Below, in pieces: positions 6,913 through 15,626 of a stretch of 64,000 nt of DNA (position 1 is the stretch's first letter; the number at the start of each line of letters is the position of its first letter). Under the pieces are notes generated by a model. The model did no database searches. It saw only the letters and a list, made by a program, of their open reading frames with translations, and was not told the DNA's origin. A program made the translations under genes and the position numbers. This DNA is from an uncultured Clostridia bacterium (GTDB lineage: Bacteria > Bacillota > Clostridia > Christensenellales > Borkfalkiaceae): assembly GCA_947625605.1 (NCBI GenBank), contig CANQOY010000003.1, positions 32,056 to 96,055 on the forward strand, written 5' to 3'.

Positions 6913-8759
6913 GAAATTTCTCCTTTGCCGCGATGGCTTGCGAGGTGGCGCATCACCCTCTCCTTGATCGCGGCGTCTTTTTCCCCGCCCGAGAGCAGGT
7001 AGCGAAGATGCTCGGTGACGTGCGCGGCATGGTCGTCGTACGCGTCCGCCTCCACATCCTCCTGCGCCAGAAGCACGTTCTCCCGCTCCGCCTTCGCGAT
7101 ATGCAGGCGGGAGATGTCCCGTGCGTTTTCGAACGAGCCGTAGCCCAGCGCGTCCAGCACGCGGGAGCGGTCTGCGGCCGTCATGTTCCCTTCCCCGTCT
7201 TTGAGAAGACCGAGGGAGAGGAGGTTGAGGATGTCCTCCTTTACTTGCTCGGGCGTGCGGTCGTACCCGGAGGTGAACTCGACGTCGTCCGCCGAGAGAT
7301 CGCTCGCGTCGAAGTAAAAGAGTTCGGTCTTCCCGCCCGCGCCCGTCATGCGGAGAAGGCGGCGCGACGCTGCGAACTGCTTATAAAGGTGCAGAATCTG
7401 TTTGCCCGCTTCCTTTACGGCCCGCTCCACGTTCTCCACAGTCATGTGCATGCGGTTGGTATCCTGATCGATGAGCAGTTGAAGCCCGACGGCGCTCGTC
7501 ACGTGCGTGGGATTGGCGGAATTGCGCGAGATTTCGCTCATCCCGGAGACGAGGATAAACTCGTTCGCGATACGGGTCTCCTCCTCCTGAAACTCCGCGG
7601 GGAGTTTCCCGCAGTCGAGAAAGGCGGGCGCCTCCGAGCCCTGCCGGTAGACGAGCACCTTGCCGGGATAGAGGCCGCCCTCCGCGATCTCCTCCGCGTC
7701 CACGGATCCGTCCTCCACGGCGATCACGCCCGCGGTGAGCCGGTTGAGAAACTCATGCTTGCGGTTCCTCACCGCGTTGTACGCCCTCTGCAAGGGGATC
7801 ATCCGATCGACGACGCACGTCCCGAAAAAGGCGCCGGGCAGATCGATGCAGGCCTGCCGTATGAAGGGAAGCACCCGCTCGCCGCGGTCGCCGTTCCGGT
7901 AAGGGAGGGGCCCCTCGTAGAGGAGCACGCCGCCCGCCGCGATCTCCAACCGCCCCTCGGGATAGGCGCTGTTGGGACGGGTATACCGTTCGATCAGGAT
8001 CTCCGCGTCTTCGAGCGCAGGCCGGAAGTCGCCGTCCATCGGGCGCTTCCACCCGCTGGCGGAGGAGTACGGCACGAGCGGAAATTCCTCGATCTTTCTG
8101 CCCGCAAGTTCCACGCCGAATCGTTCGACGATCTCGGACACGGGTACCGCCTTTGCGTGGATCAGGCTCTTGACCTCGGACATGCCCCCCGCGGAGAGCG
8201 TGTCGGGATAGACCTCAAAGGGCGAGAGCGCGATGACGTTCACATCCCCCTCCCTGAGCGTATGGCCCGTTTCGTCGGTGCCGATCATGTTCCCGTCGTC
8301 AAAGTTCCAGATCACCTTGTAGAAGGCGGTGCCGCACACCTCGGACCACAGCGTGGCGACGGAGATGACCTTGTCGAGATCCACTCTGCTCTTGACGGAT
8401 CTCAAAATATTGGAGGAGAGCCGTGCCGTCTTGATGTCGGCGTCCTCGTCGGAGAAGGCGCGCACTTCGAGGGAAGGCCGCACCTTTGCGAGGCGCGCCA
8501 AACGGGTGTCGATCGTGGGCGCAATGTGGTTGAAGCAGCGGCGGGATTGCCAATAGAATTCCGCGCTCTCCTCCTCGATCTCCCCCGCGGGCGAAATGTC
8601 GCAGTATTGATTGCCGCTCAAAAAATTCATATTGAGCTGCCAGCCGCGTTCGAGATGTTTGCGCATCTCCCGCCTCGCCTCGAAATCCGCTTCGATCTCC
8701 TCCGCGAGCGCCCGCTTCCGCGCCTCCTCTTGTTTTTCTTTCAATTCTTTTTCATTCAT
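6909..8759 (-). CDS. Phage portal protein (P22-like)
   Basis: A 616-residue portal protein that would form the DNA-entry dodecamer at one capsid vertex. Typical traits are the N-terminal helical part with WQLNMNFLSGNQYCDISPAGEI, the segment WQSRRCFNHIAPTIDTRLARLAKVRPSLEVR, and AYNAVRNRKHEFLNRL followed by ETRIANEFILVSGMSEISRN, all common in portals of podoviruses. P22 gp1 is 725 residues. It overlaps its upstream neighbour by four bases. The coding region contains an antisense copy of the dispersed motif at 8169-8188. Confidence 0.88.
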   Translation of the reverse strand: MNEKELKEKQEEARKRALAEEIEADFEARREMRKHLERGWQLNMNFLSGNQYCDISPAGEIEEESAEFYWQSRRCFNHIAPTIDTRLARLAKVRPSLEVRAFSDEDADIKTARLSSNILRSVKSRVDLDKVISVATLWSEVCGTAFYKVIWNFDDGNMIGTDETGHTLREGDVNVIALSPFEVYPDTLSAGGMSEVKSLIHAKAVPVSEIVERFGVELAGRKIEEFPLVPYSSASGWKRPMDGDFRPALEDAEILIERYTRPNSAYPEGRLEIAAGGVLLYEGPLPYRNGDRGERVLPFIRQACIDLPGAFFGTCVVDRMIPLQRAYNAVRNRKHEFLNRLTAGVIAVEDGSVDAEEIAEGGLYPGKVLVYRQGSEAPAFLDCGKLPAEFQEEETRIANEFILVSGMSEISRNSANPTHVTSAVGLQLLIDQDTNRMHMTVENVERAVKEAGKQILHLYKQFAASRRLLRMTGAGGKTELFYFDASDLSADDVEFTSGYDRTPEQVKEDILNLLSLGLLKDGEGNMTAADRSRVLDALGYGSFENARDISRLHIAKAERENVLLAQEDVEADAYDDHAAHVTEHLRYLLSGGEKDAAIKERVMRHLASHRGKGEIS

Positions 8760-9046
8760 GTTGATGTCTCCTTGCTTTTCCCGTGCGGCTGTCCTTCGCC
8801 CTCCTCCTCCCGAAGCTGGCGCAAAAGCCGCTGTTTCTCGCGTTCGAGCTCCTCGTCGGTGAGGGCGGAATAGTCGCTCTCTTCCATGAGGAGTTTTACT
8901 GCCTTCAAATCGGGCGGCACGTCCTTTTGGGTCTCCTTCCGCTTGATGAGGCGGAGCTCCCCATCCTTTGCGTCATACTCCTCCGTGACCTCCCGAACGG
9001 AGAACCCGAGCGCGACCTTCCTGATCGCTTCGTCAATTGCGTTCAC
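8756..9046 (-). CDS. Small phage protein between terminase and portal
   Basis: A 96-residue protein starting at a GTG that overlaps the terminase stop as GTGA, with AGGAGG nine bases upstream inside the terminase gene. A longer upstream start would lie deep inside the terminase and is rejected. The segment REVTEEYDAKDGELRLIKRKETQKDVPPDLKAVKLL resembles the C-terminal part of some small terminase subunits (a strand pair followed by a VPPD motif). The DNA-binding N-terminal domain is missing. It may be a reduced terminase small subunit or another packaging cofactor. Confidence 0.65.
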   Translation of the reverse strand: MNAIDEAIRKVALGFSVREVTEEYDAKDGELRLIKRKETQKDVPPDLKAVKLLMEESDYSALTDEELEREKQRLLRQLREEEGEGQPHGKSKETST

Positions 9047-10461
9047 TTTTTTCTCAACCTCCTGATCCGCCTCTCCTTGTCCAATTGCATGACCGTCTTT
9101 TCGGGGCGCGTGCGGTTCTGCGGACGCGTCATGAGATAGTACCTCAAATCGTCCATGGCATGGTCGTCCCGCTTCACGGGCCGCTCTTCGCTGCCCCAAA
9201 AATACCCCTTGAACTCGCGGATCATGTGCACGCAGTTGGAGAAGATATAGAGATCGGGCAGCCCGTTTTTGCGGTTCAGATAGCTCTTCACCTGCGCGAT
9301 CCCGCCGAACATTTCCTTGTTGACGCGGGAGTTTGCGAGGATGCCGCGCTCGTAGAAGAGTTCGGTCACGCTCTTCTCGCTTGCGAGCGTCCGCGCGTCT
9401 GCGGCGGAGTCGATAAGCGCCGAGACCCGTCCCTTCGCGTCCCGCTTCCAGCCGATCCTGCGGGAGATTTCGAGAATGGCCGCGGCGTGCTCGTCCACAC
9501 CCATGTCCGAGGCATAGTGTTCAGCAACCACGTAGACATTGCCGTCGTAGTCCACTGCATACCAGTGTGCCGAGAGCGGATTTTTCAAGCCGGGATCGAT
9601 GGAGATGGTGTCCTGCCACTCGGGAGGAATGGGCCTCGGCTCGATCACATGCACGCTCTCGTCGAACTCCGGATAGACCAGCCCCTCCCGCGTGCAGAAT
9701 CTCCCGTAGCGGCGCGCCTGCTTGACCGTCTCGTCGAGCGTATTTTCGAGCAGGGCGATCTCCTTCTTCGGGAGAAAGGGGTTGTCCGCCCACTCCATGA
9801 ATTCGTACCACACCTCGGGGTCGTGCCGCGGATTGAGGTAGATCTCCGTATACAGAAAGGTGAGGCCTTTCAGGGGCGTCATCGTGCCGAAGATATCCCC
9901 CTGCCTGTCCGCAACGCGCATGCGGCACTCCTCGTAGATCTCCTGCGGAGGCTCCTCGTCGAACCACACGAAATCCAGCGAACTCCCCTGAAAGCGTTCC
10001 CGCCCCATTTCGCAGCTCTTAAACCCGATCACAGAAGTCCCTCCGAACACGTTTTTAATGTAAATTTGATCGATCACCCCGGACATGGGTGCGTCCTTTC
10101 TGCCGCTTGTCATCACAATGTCCTCGATCCAATCGGGGCGAAGATAGTGCAGGATCTTGCTCTGCGCCACGTCCCGCTGCACCTGCGCGGTGAGGGAGAC
10201 CACCCATCCGAACACGTTCGGCTTGTTCTTGCGGTAGGGATGCACGCCGCGCGCGAGCCACACCGCCTCGACGGCGCCGCACTCGGTTTTCCCCGAGCGG
10301 TTGCCGCCGAACACCCAGCGGTTGCGCTTCTTGCAGCGATGAAAGGCGAGCTGCTTCTTGTGCTTTTTCGGCCCGCGGTTGTAGGCGGCGAGAAAATCGC
10401 GTGCCGCCCGTTTCTTTTGTTCCGCCTCGATCGCCATGATTTTTTGCAATATTTCGTTCAT
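9043..10461 (-). CDS. terL: Terminase large subunit (ATPase-nuclease)
   Basis: A 472-residue packaging motor. The ATPase domain has a Walker A motif GGNRSGKT at 52-59 and a Walker B motif LDFVWFDEE at 162-170. The RNase H-like nuclease domain shows acidic residues at D289 (SIDPG), D351 (ALIDSAAD) and D432-D438 (DDHAMDDL). All catalytic elements look intact, so the protein should be functional. P22 gp2 is 499 residues. It is the first structural gene after the inserted secreted-protein gene, and its start faces that gene across 52 bases. Confidence 0.93.
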   Translation of the reverse strand: MNEILQKIMAIEAEQKKRAARDFLAAYNRGPKKHKKQLAFHRCKKRNRWVFGGNRSGKTECGAVEAVWLARGVHPYRKNKPNVFGWVVSLTAQVQRDVAQSKILHYLRPDWIEDIVMTSGRKDAPMSGVIDQIYIKNVFGGTSVIGFKSCEMGRERFQGSSLDFVWFDEEPPQEIYEECRMRVADRQGDIFGTMTPLKGLTFLYTEIYLNPRHDPEVWYEFMEWADNPFLPKKEIALLENTLDETVKQARRYGRFCTREGLVYPEFDESVHVIEPRPIPPEWQDTISIDPGLKNPLSAHWYAVDYDGNVYVVAEHYASDMGVDEHAAAILEISRRIGWKRDAKGRVSALIDSAADARTLASEKSVTELFYERGILANSRVNKEMFGGIAQVKSYLNRKNGLPDLYIFSNCVHMIREFKGYFWGSEERPVKRDDHAMDDLRYYLMTRPQNRTRPEKTVMQLDKERRIRRLRKK

Positions 10462-10513
10462 TTTCGATCAAATCAACTCTTTCCCGCAGGGAAATTTCCG
10501 TTACTATGCGCGT

Positions 10514-11209
10514 ATGAAATATTTTTTCATTGCGCTCAGCATGCTTCTCGCGCTTGCCGCGCCGCCGGCGGCGCCCGCCGTGCGGGCCTCGGCGGACGAA
10601 CTCCGCTACGCCGTCGCGGCGGGGCCCGACGTCCCCTTTTACGCCTCGGAGAGCGATGAGGAGGGGCTCTTTCTCATCCCCGAGACCTACTATGTGCACG
10701 TCCTCTATGAGGGAGGTGCTTACACCGCCGTGGAGTATCTTGTCAACGATCCGCCCTACCAAAAACTCGTCGGCTACTGCCGCAGCGAGGACCTCACCTT
10801 TGTGGACTTCGTTCCCGCGCGTCCCTATCTCAGAAAGCAGATCACCGTCTCCTACACCATCCCGAACGGCTCCGACGACGCATTCCAAGACGTGTTCGAC
10901 AGCGTGGAGCGCACCTTCGTCTACTACGGCATGCGCTATCGGGCGGGAAGGCTGTATCTCTATGTGCTCTCGGAGGGAAAGTTCGGCTATATCCCGTCGG
11001 AAGCGGAACCCGAATTCGAACGCAACACCGACTTTCTGAACGTTCCGTCCGGGCCCGCAGATGCGGAAAACGAAAGCAAGCCCTCGGGCATGGGTGCCGC
11101 GCAGATCGTCGTGCTGTGCATTGCATGCGCGGCGGCCGTCGTCATTGCCGTGATCGTGCTCAGGGGCAAGCGCCCGTCTCCGCCCCCCGATCCGTCCGAG
11201 GAACCCTGA
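10514..11209 (+). CDS. Secreted membrane-anchored SH3-like protein inserted in the phage operon
   Basis: A 231-residue protein with an N-terminal signal peptide (about 1-27, FFIALSMLLALAAPPAAPA), a beta-rich SH3-like extracellular part and a C-terminal membrane segment (about 195-217) followed by a short proline-rich cytoplasmic tail. It runs against the surrounding virion operon, between the regulator gene and terL, and its 3' end overlaps the regulator's 3' end. The start at 10514 is preceded by TACTAT at 10502-10507 with only six bases between, and by no Shine-Dalgarno, suggesting a leaderless mRNA. The domain layout matches the C-terminal half of the next plus-strand gene. Possible roles are wall sensing or phage-related surface exclusion; neither is shown. 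Confidence 0.75.
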   Translation: MKYFFIALSMLLALAAPPAAPAVRASADELRYAVAAGPDVPFYASESDEEGLFLIPETYYVHVLYEGGAYTAVEYLVNDPPYQKLVGYCRSEDLTFVDFVPARPYLRKQITVSYTIPNGSDDAFQDVFDSVERTFVYYGMRYRAGRLYLYVLSEGKFGYIPSEAEPEFERNTDFLNVPSGPADAENESKPSGMGAAQIVVLCIACAAAVVIAVIVLRGKRPSPPPDPSEEP

Positions 11210-11696
11210 GCGCGGGGCCCCGTTCCCGTACGCCCGCCTTCATCGCGCGCTCCCTCATTTTGAGCGCGCGGAACAGCCTGACGAAGGGAGCATACTTCCC
11301 GAACTCTTCGAGAAAGCGCGCGTTCGTCCATCCCCGCGCGGCGAGCAGACATGCGATGCGCTTTTGAAGCGCCGCCTGACGGCGGAAATAGCTCCGCGAC
11401 GGATACATGGATCTCGCGTCTGCCCCCGCTTCGCCGCGGCGGAAATACTTGTATTCGAGCAGAAAGTGCTCCTCCTCGCTCAGGCAGCCGAGCGCCGCGT
11501 CGAGCTCCTCTTTCAGGCGGATGAGGCGCGCCGCCGTGCGAAGCTCCTCCGCCACGGTCTCCGCCGCGTCATAGGCAGAGCACAGCGCGCGGAAGGAGAG
11601 AACGGCCTTGTTTTCCGCCGCGACTTCCGCAGCTTCGGCAAGGGATTCAAGATCGGAATAGGCATAGAGAAAAGTTTTGGTGATAAGATGGTTCAT
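11160..11696 (-). CDS. Sigma-70-like or ArpU-like phage regulator (putative)
   Basis: A 178-residue protein. Residues about 70-130 (LSEEEHFLLEYKYFRRG...MYPSRSYFRRQAALQKRIACLL) look like a sigma region 4 helix-turn-helix of the kind found in ArpU or DUF1492 late-gene regulators of Gram-positive phages. The C-terminal 40 residues are basic and overlap the convergent secreted-protein gene, so the true end may be less constrained. It is the first gene of the minus-strand phage block and would be transcribed from a promoter near 11753. Family assignment is tentative. Confidence 0.6.
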   Translation of the reverse strand: MNHLITKTFLYAYSDLESLAEAAEVAAENKAVLSFRALCSAYDAAETVAEELRTAARLIRLKEELDAALGCLSEEEHFLLEYKYFRRGEAGADARSMYPSRSYFRRQAALQKRIACLLAARGWTNARFLEEFGKYAPFVRLFRALKMRERAMKAGVRERGPALRVPRTDRGAETGACP

Positions 11697-11731
11697 AAAC
11701 GGGAAACTGCGGAAATCCTTTGGAAATTTTG

Positions 11732-11745
11732 CAAACGAATGTTCG
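11732..11745 (-). promoter_or_regulatory. Possible LexA (SOS) box before the phage regulator
   Basis: AAACGAATGTTC matches seven of eight fixed positions of the Gram-positive LexA box GAAC-N4-GTTC. It falls just after a minus-strand TAAAAT (11753-11758), around the expected transcription start of the regulator gene. One mismatch and a single site make this only suggestive. Confidence 0.35.
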
Positions 11746-11828
11746 TGATTTCATTTTAGCACAGAAATATGACAAATGGCTGCCGGTATGCCAACTTTTT
11801 TTTAAGAAATTTTTTCGGCGGAAAACAT

Positions 11829-11856
11829 TGCCTTTCCCTCGCGCGCATGTTATAAT
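11829..11856 (+). promoter_or_regulatory. Promoter of the propeller/SH3 protein
   Basis: TTGCCT, 16 bases and TATAAT. The -10 ends eight bases before the ATG at 11865, so the transcript should begin at or next to the start codon. Confidence 0.75.
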
Positions 11857-11864
11857 GGAGATGT

Positions 11865-14417
11865 ATGAACCTTTTACGGAAGAGAACAAAACTCATTCTT
11901 TTTGCTGCGCTCGCGCTTTTGCCGTGCGCGGTCGGCGCGTCCCTTCTCTGCGGCTCCGCGGGGCTTTCGGCCGCCGCGCTCACGCGGGAGGACGCCGCAC
12001 TCTTTCTTCCGGGCAGCTATGAGCAGTACCTCGCCCTCGAATCCCCCAAAGACGTCTCGGTGAACGACTCCCATATCGCGATCGCCGACGGAAACTCCAT
12101 TTACCTCTATACGCGCGGGACGGAGGAATACCGCGTCTACACGCATGGTACGCCCTCCGCGACGTTCGGCAAGATCCAGCTCGTCGGGGACACCCTGTAT
12201 TTTACCGATGCAGCCATGGCTCTCCATACCCTCGATCTCACGGTGACGGACCGCTTTGAGGTCGCGGACGTGGGGTACAGCCTCGCGAACTTTGTCGTGG
12301 CGGACGGGAAGATCTACGGCACGACGACGATGGGCACCACCACTTCCCTCTATGCGCTCGACGCGGACGGTTCGACGGAGATCACCTCCGAGGATCCCCT
12401 TGCGCCCGGCCTTCCCGCGCAGCTCCCCATGACGTACTGCGACGGGACATTCTACTATGCCGTCACGAATATGGTGTTCCCCGTGGATACCTCCACGGAC
12501 ACAGTCGGCTCCTTCTTCACCCTCACGCAGGAGGCGCTCGTCTCCCCCGCCTCGATCTGCGCCGTGGATGGTAAAATGTATTATAGCGATGAAGCAGGCC
12601 TCCACTGTTCGGACATGGTGGGCGGATCTGAGCTCATCGACGGCAATCTGCGCGACTCCGCACTCACCGCTTTCGACGGGAAACTCTACTGCGCCGCGGG
12701 AACGGCCGTGCGCGAGATGGAGACGGAAACCAACACCTTTACGGGCTATGAGATCACATCCGCCTCGGATTCCGTCAACCGCCTTTCGGGCGCGGTGGAG
12801 ACAGTGCGGGCGGGCGACCTGCTCGTCACCGCAGACGCGGGCAACCGCCGCGTCACCGTGGCAAAGCTCGCGCGCGGCGAAAACGGGAACTACGCCGCCG
12901 ACTTCTCCGCCATTGACTGCGTGAACGCCACGGGGGACAGCTACACCCCCACTCTCGTCGCGACGGACGGCTCGGTGATCGCCGTCGCCTCCGAGGATTG
13001 TCACATCTACCTATACCATGTCGGCGATCCGACCTATTTTTACAGGCATTCCACGGAAAACAATCCCGTGACGGGCCTTACCTGCGTATACGGCAATACG
13101 TACTTCGTCACGGGTCACAATTTCGGGAAGGCGGAAGAGGGCTCCCCTCTCGTGCAGCGCAACAATAACCGCACGAACATTTCGCTCGCCTCCGATCTCT
13201 ACGGCGATCTCTTCGTCGTCTACGGCAACCACACCGTGGGCCGTTTCCATGAGAGCAACTTCCTCGACAACCGCATTTCGGGAGAAGATCTTGCCTTCAC
13301 GCTCCCCGAGGGATTCACCTCCCTCCGCGCGGATTTCGAGGGAAATCTCTATTGTCTGCTTCACGGAAAACTTTACAAGAACGGCGCCTCGCAGCCGCTT
13401 GCGGAAATTGACGGGAGCGATTATGTCTATACCATGTCCGAGGATGTGCCTCTCTCCTATGCCCTCGGCTTCGAGGACGACGAGGTCTTTTTCCTCTTCG
13501 GGGATCACATTGTAAAGACGGCGCCGGGCGCGCTCGATATCCCCACGCTGAACGAGATCTCCGCGGAGGGCGTATATGAGCGCGTCTTTGCGCCCCACGG
13601 CGAGGACGACCTGCTCGTCGAGATCCCCGCGGGGACTATCGGGATCCGAACCGACCTCGACGCTTTGCGCGCGGACGACCCCGCCTACTTCCCCTATTCC
13701 CACTACTTCCGCACGGACGCATCGCTCCGCGGGATCTTGCTCGCCGAACAGGGCGGTTACGCGCTCGTCGTCAATTACGAGGTCTATGAGAGCAACCGCG
13801 TCTTTACGGCCAACCTCTTCCGCATGGACCCGCGAGAGGACGGACTTCTCGTGCTGAAAGAAGAGTATTGGACGGAAAACGAGGGTACCATGTACATAAG
13901 TAACCGCGTTTCGAGCTACTTTTACCCCGGGCTTCCCGCCGCGCTCGCGGATGCGGAATTGGCGCGCGGGACTTGCGTCTCCGTGCTCGGGACGGTACAC
14001 GCGCCCGAGCGGGACTACGCGCTCATCGAATTCCGCACTGCGGATGGTTCGGCACGCCGCGGCTATGTCCCCGCGTCCTATCTGACGGATGTAGATCCCA
14101 TTCAAAGCGAAAATGAAGATTATGTGCTCGGCTACCTGAAAACGGAGATGACTTTCACCGCCGAGGACGGCGAGACGCGCGTGCTGGCGGAAGGCGAACA
14201 GGTCCGCCTGTATGCAAACGGCGACGGGACGTATACCGCCCGCATCACCGATGAGAGCGGAAAGATCTATTCCGCCCAAGTTGATGCAAATTCGGTTCGG
14301 CAAGGGGAGTCGGACGCGCTCCGCATCGCCCTCATCGTCATCCTCTCCGTCCTTGCCCTGCTCATCATCGGCGTGTACTGCTATCTGCTCCCGAAAAAAC
14401 CCAAAAAGAGGTCTTGA
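11865..14417 (+). CDS. Large secreted beta-propeller protein with SH3-like domain and C-terminal membrane anchor
   Basis: An 850-residue exported protein. It has a signal peptide (about 1-38, ending SAGLSAAA), a long run of propeller-like blades (about 45-640) with repeated motifs of the type DGKIYG, DGKMYYSDEAGL and FDGKLYCAAGT, and an SH3-like part (about 690-815, TCVSVLGTVHAPERDYALIEF and RRGYVPASYL). A single C-terminal membrane helix (about 823-843) ends in a basic tail. It probably sits outside the cell, anchored at the C-terminus, as a wall sensor or protein-interaction platform. The start has only GGAG close by and a -10 box eight bases away. A terminator follows. No enzymatic motif is seen. 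Confidence 0.8.
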   Translation: MNLLRKRTKLILFAALALLPCAVGASLLCGSAGLSAAALTREDAALFLPGSYEQYLALESPKDVSVNDSHIAIADGNSIYLYTRGTEEYRVYTHGTPSATFGKIQLVGDTLYFTDAAMALHTLDLTVTDRFEVADVGYSLANFVVADGKIYGTTTMGTTTSLYALDADGSTEITSEDPLAPGLPAQLPMTYCDGTFYYAVTNMVFPVDTSTDTVGSFFTLTQEALVSPASICAVDGKMYYSDEAGLHCSDMVGGSELIDGNLRDSALTAFDGKLYCAAGTAVREMETETNTFTGYEITSASDSVNRLSGAVETVRAGDLLVTADAGNRRVTVAKLARGENGNYAADFSAIDCVNATGDSYTPTLVATDGSVIAVASEDCHIYLYHVGDPTYFYRHSTENNPVTGLTCVYGNTYFVTGHNFGKAEEGSPLVQRNNNRTNISLASDLYGDLFVVYGNHTVGRFHESNFLDNRISGEDLAFTLPEGFTSLRADFEGNLYCLLHGKLYKNGASQPLAEIDGSDYVYTMSEDVPLSYALGFEDDEVFFLFGDHIVKTAPGALDIPTLNEISAEGVYERVFAPHGEDDLLVEIPAGTIGIRTDLDALRADDPAYFPYSHYFRTDASLRGILLAEQGGYALVVNYEVYESNRVFTANLFRMDPREDGLLVLKEEYWTENEGTMYISNRVSSYFYPGLPAALADAELARGTCVSVLGTVHAPERDYALIEFRTADGSARRGYVPASYLTDVDPIQSENEDYVLGYLKTEMTFTAEDGETRVLAEGEQVRLYANGDGTYTARITDESGKIYSAQVDANSVRQGESDALRIALIVILSVLALLIIGVYCYLLPKKPKKRS

Positions 14418-14436
14418 CCTAAGACGCAACGAGACG

Positions 14437-14467
14437 AAGCGCCTGCCGCAATTCGGCAGGCGCTTTT
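14437..14467 (+). terminator. Terminator after the propeller/SH3 gene
   Basis: Twelve-base arms AAGCGCCTGCCG/CGGCAGGCGCTT with a 5-base loop and a short T-tract. Its end overlaps the promoter region of murG. Confidence 0.8.
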
Positions 14468-14501
14468 CAATAAAACCGCTCAAAGTTCATATACTGTCTG
14501 T

Positions 14502-15626
14502 ATGAAGCATATTCTCTTTACCGGCGGCGGGAGCGCGGGGCATGTCGTGCCCAATCTTGCCATCATGCACGAGCTCCGCTACACGCACACGCTCTCGTAC
14601 ATGGGTACGGGCGGCATCGAAAAACAGCTTGTGGAGGGAGCGGGATTCCCCTTTTTCCGCGTGGACAGCCCGAAGCTCATCCGCAGCTTTTCCCTCGAAA
14701 ATCTGAAAATTCCCGTTCGCCTCCGCCGCGCAAAGAGGAAGACGCTCGAAACGCTCAAAAAGCTCAATCCCGACCTCGTTTTTTCCAAGGGCGGCTTTGT
14801 GAGCTATCCCGCCGTTTGGGCGGCGCACAAGCTCGGGATCCCCGTGCTCACTCATGAGAGCGATCTCTCCCCCGGCCTCTGCACACGCTTGATCGCAAAA
14901 AAATGCGTCAACGTCCTCACCTCCTTCCCCGAGACGGCGCGCCGCTTTCAGAACGGAAAATACGTCGGCTCGCCCATCCGCAGAGAGGTGGAAAACGGCG
15001 AAAGATCGCGTGCGCGGCGCAAGTTCGGCCTGCCCGAACAGGGAGCCGTTCTCCTCGTGTTCGGCGGCGGAAGTGGCAGCCATGCCCTAAATCAAGCCGT
15101 CGAATCCGCGCTTCCGCTCCTGCTCACGCGCTTCTCGGTGCTCCACCTTACGGGGAAAGCGGACGCCCCCTTTGCACCCCCTCGGGAGGAACGGGGGACT
15201 GCGCCGCAGGGCGTGTACCTCCGCCGCGAATACGAAGCGGATATGGGCAGCGCCTACGCCTGCGCCGACCTCGTACTCTCCCGCGCGGGAAGCAACACGG
15301 TGTTCGAGATCCTCGCGCTGAAAAAGCCCGCCGTGCTCGTTCCCCTCGCGCGCTCTTCCCGCGGCGATCAGGCCGAGAACGCCGCCTACTTCGAACAGCG
15401 CGGGCTGGTCAAGGTCCTGCCCGAGAGCGAGCTTTCCTCCCGCCTCTTCGAGACGCTCACCCAAGCGCTCTCCGATCCGCTCCTTGCGCAGAACCTGCGG
15501 GAGAGCACCTTCCCCAACGGCACGGAAAACATCGTCCGCGCGATCAAGGAAACGCTCGACGGCCGCTTGGATCAAGCGGGCGGCGCAAGGGAGTACCCGT
15601 CGCCGAAGATGTCCGCCTGCAAATAG
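14502..15626 (+). CDS. murG: UDP-N-acetylglucosamine transferase of lipid II synthesis
   Basis: A 374-residue peripheral membrane glycosyltransferase that adds GlcNAc to lipid I to make lipid II for peptidoglycan. The N-terminal glycine loop TGGGSAGHVVPN (7-18) binds the lipid-linked acceptor. The second loop GGGSGS and the C-terminal SRAGSNTVFE segment, with the conserved glutamate, bind UDP-GlcNAc. Unlike most bacteria it is not in a dcw cluster here; it stands alone. The ATG is preceded by TATACT (14490-14495) with six bases between and no Shine-Dalgarno. The 3' end overlaps the convergent yunB by about 55 bases. Confidence 0.93.
   Translation: MKHILFTGGGSAGHVVPNLAIMHELRYTHTLSYMGTGGIEKQLVEGAGFPFFRVDSPKLIRSFSLENLKIPVRLRRAKRKTLETLKKLNPDLVFSKGGFVSYPAVWAAHKLGIPVLTHESDLSPGLCTRLIAKKCVNVLTSFPETARRFQNGKYVGSPIRREVENGERSRARRKFGLPEQGAVLLVFGGGSGSHALNQAVESALPLLLTRFSVLHLTGKADAPFAPPREERGTAPQGVYLRREYEADMGSAYACADLVLSRAGSNTVFEILALKKPAVLVPLARSSRGDQAENAAYFEQRGLVKVLPESELSSRLFETLTQALSDPLLAQNLRESTFPNGTENIVRAIKETLDGRLDQAGGAREYPSPKMSACK

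Noticed and set aside
8756..9199. 147-residue version of the small gene after terL
   Set aside because: Its first 50 residues would be translated from inside the terminase gene in another frame; the GTG at 9046 with AGGAGG and GTGA overlap is the natural start.
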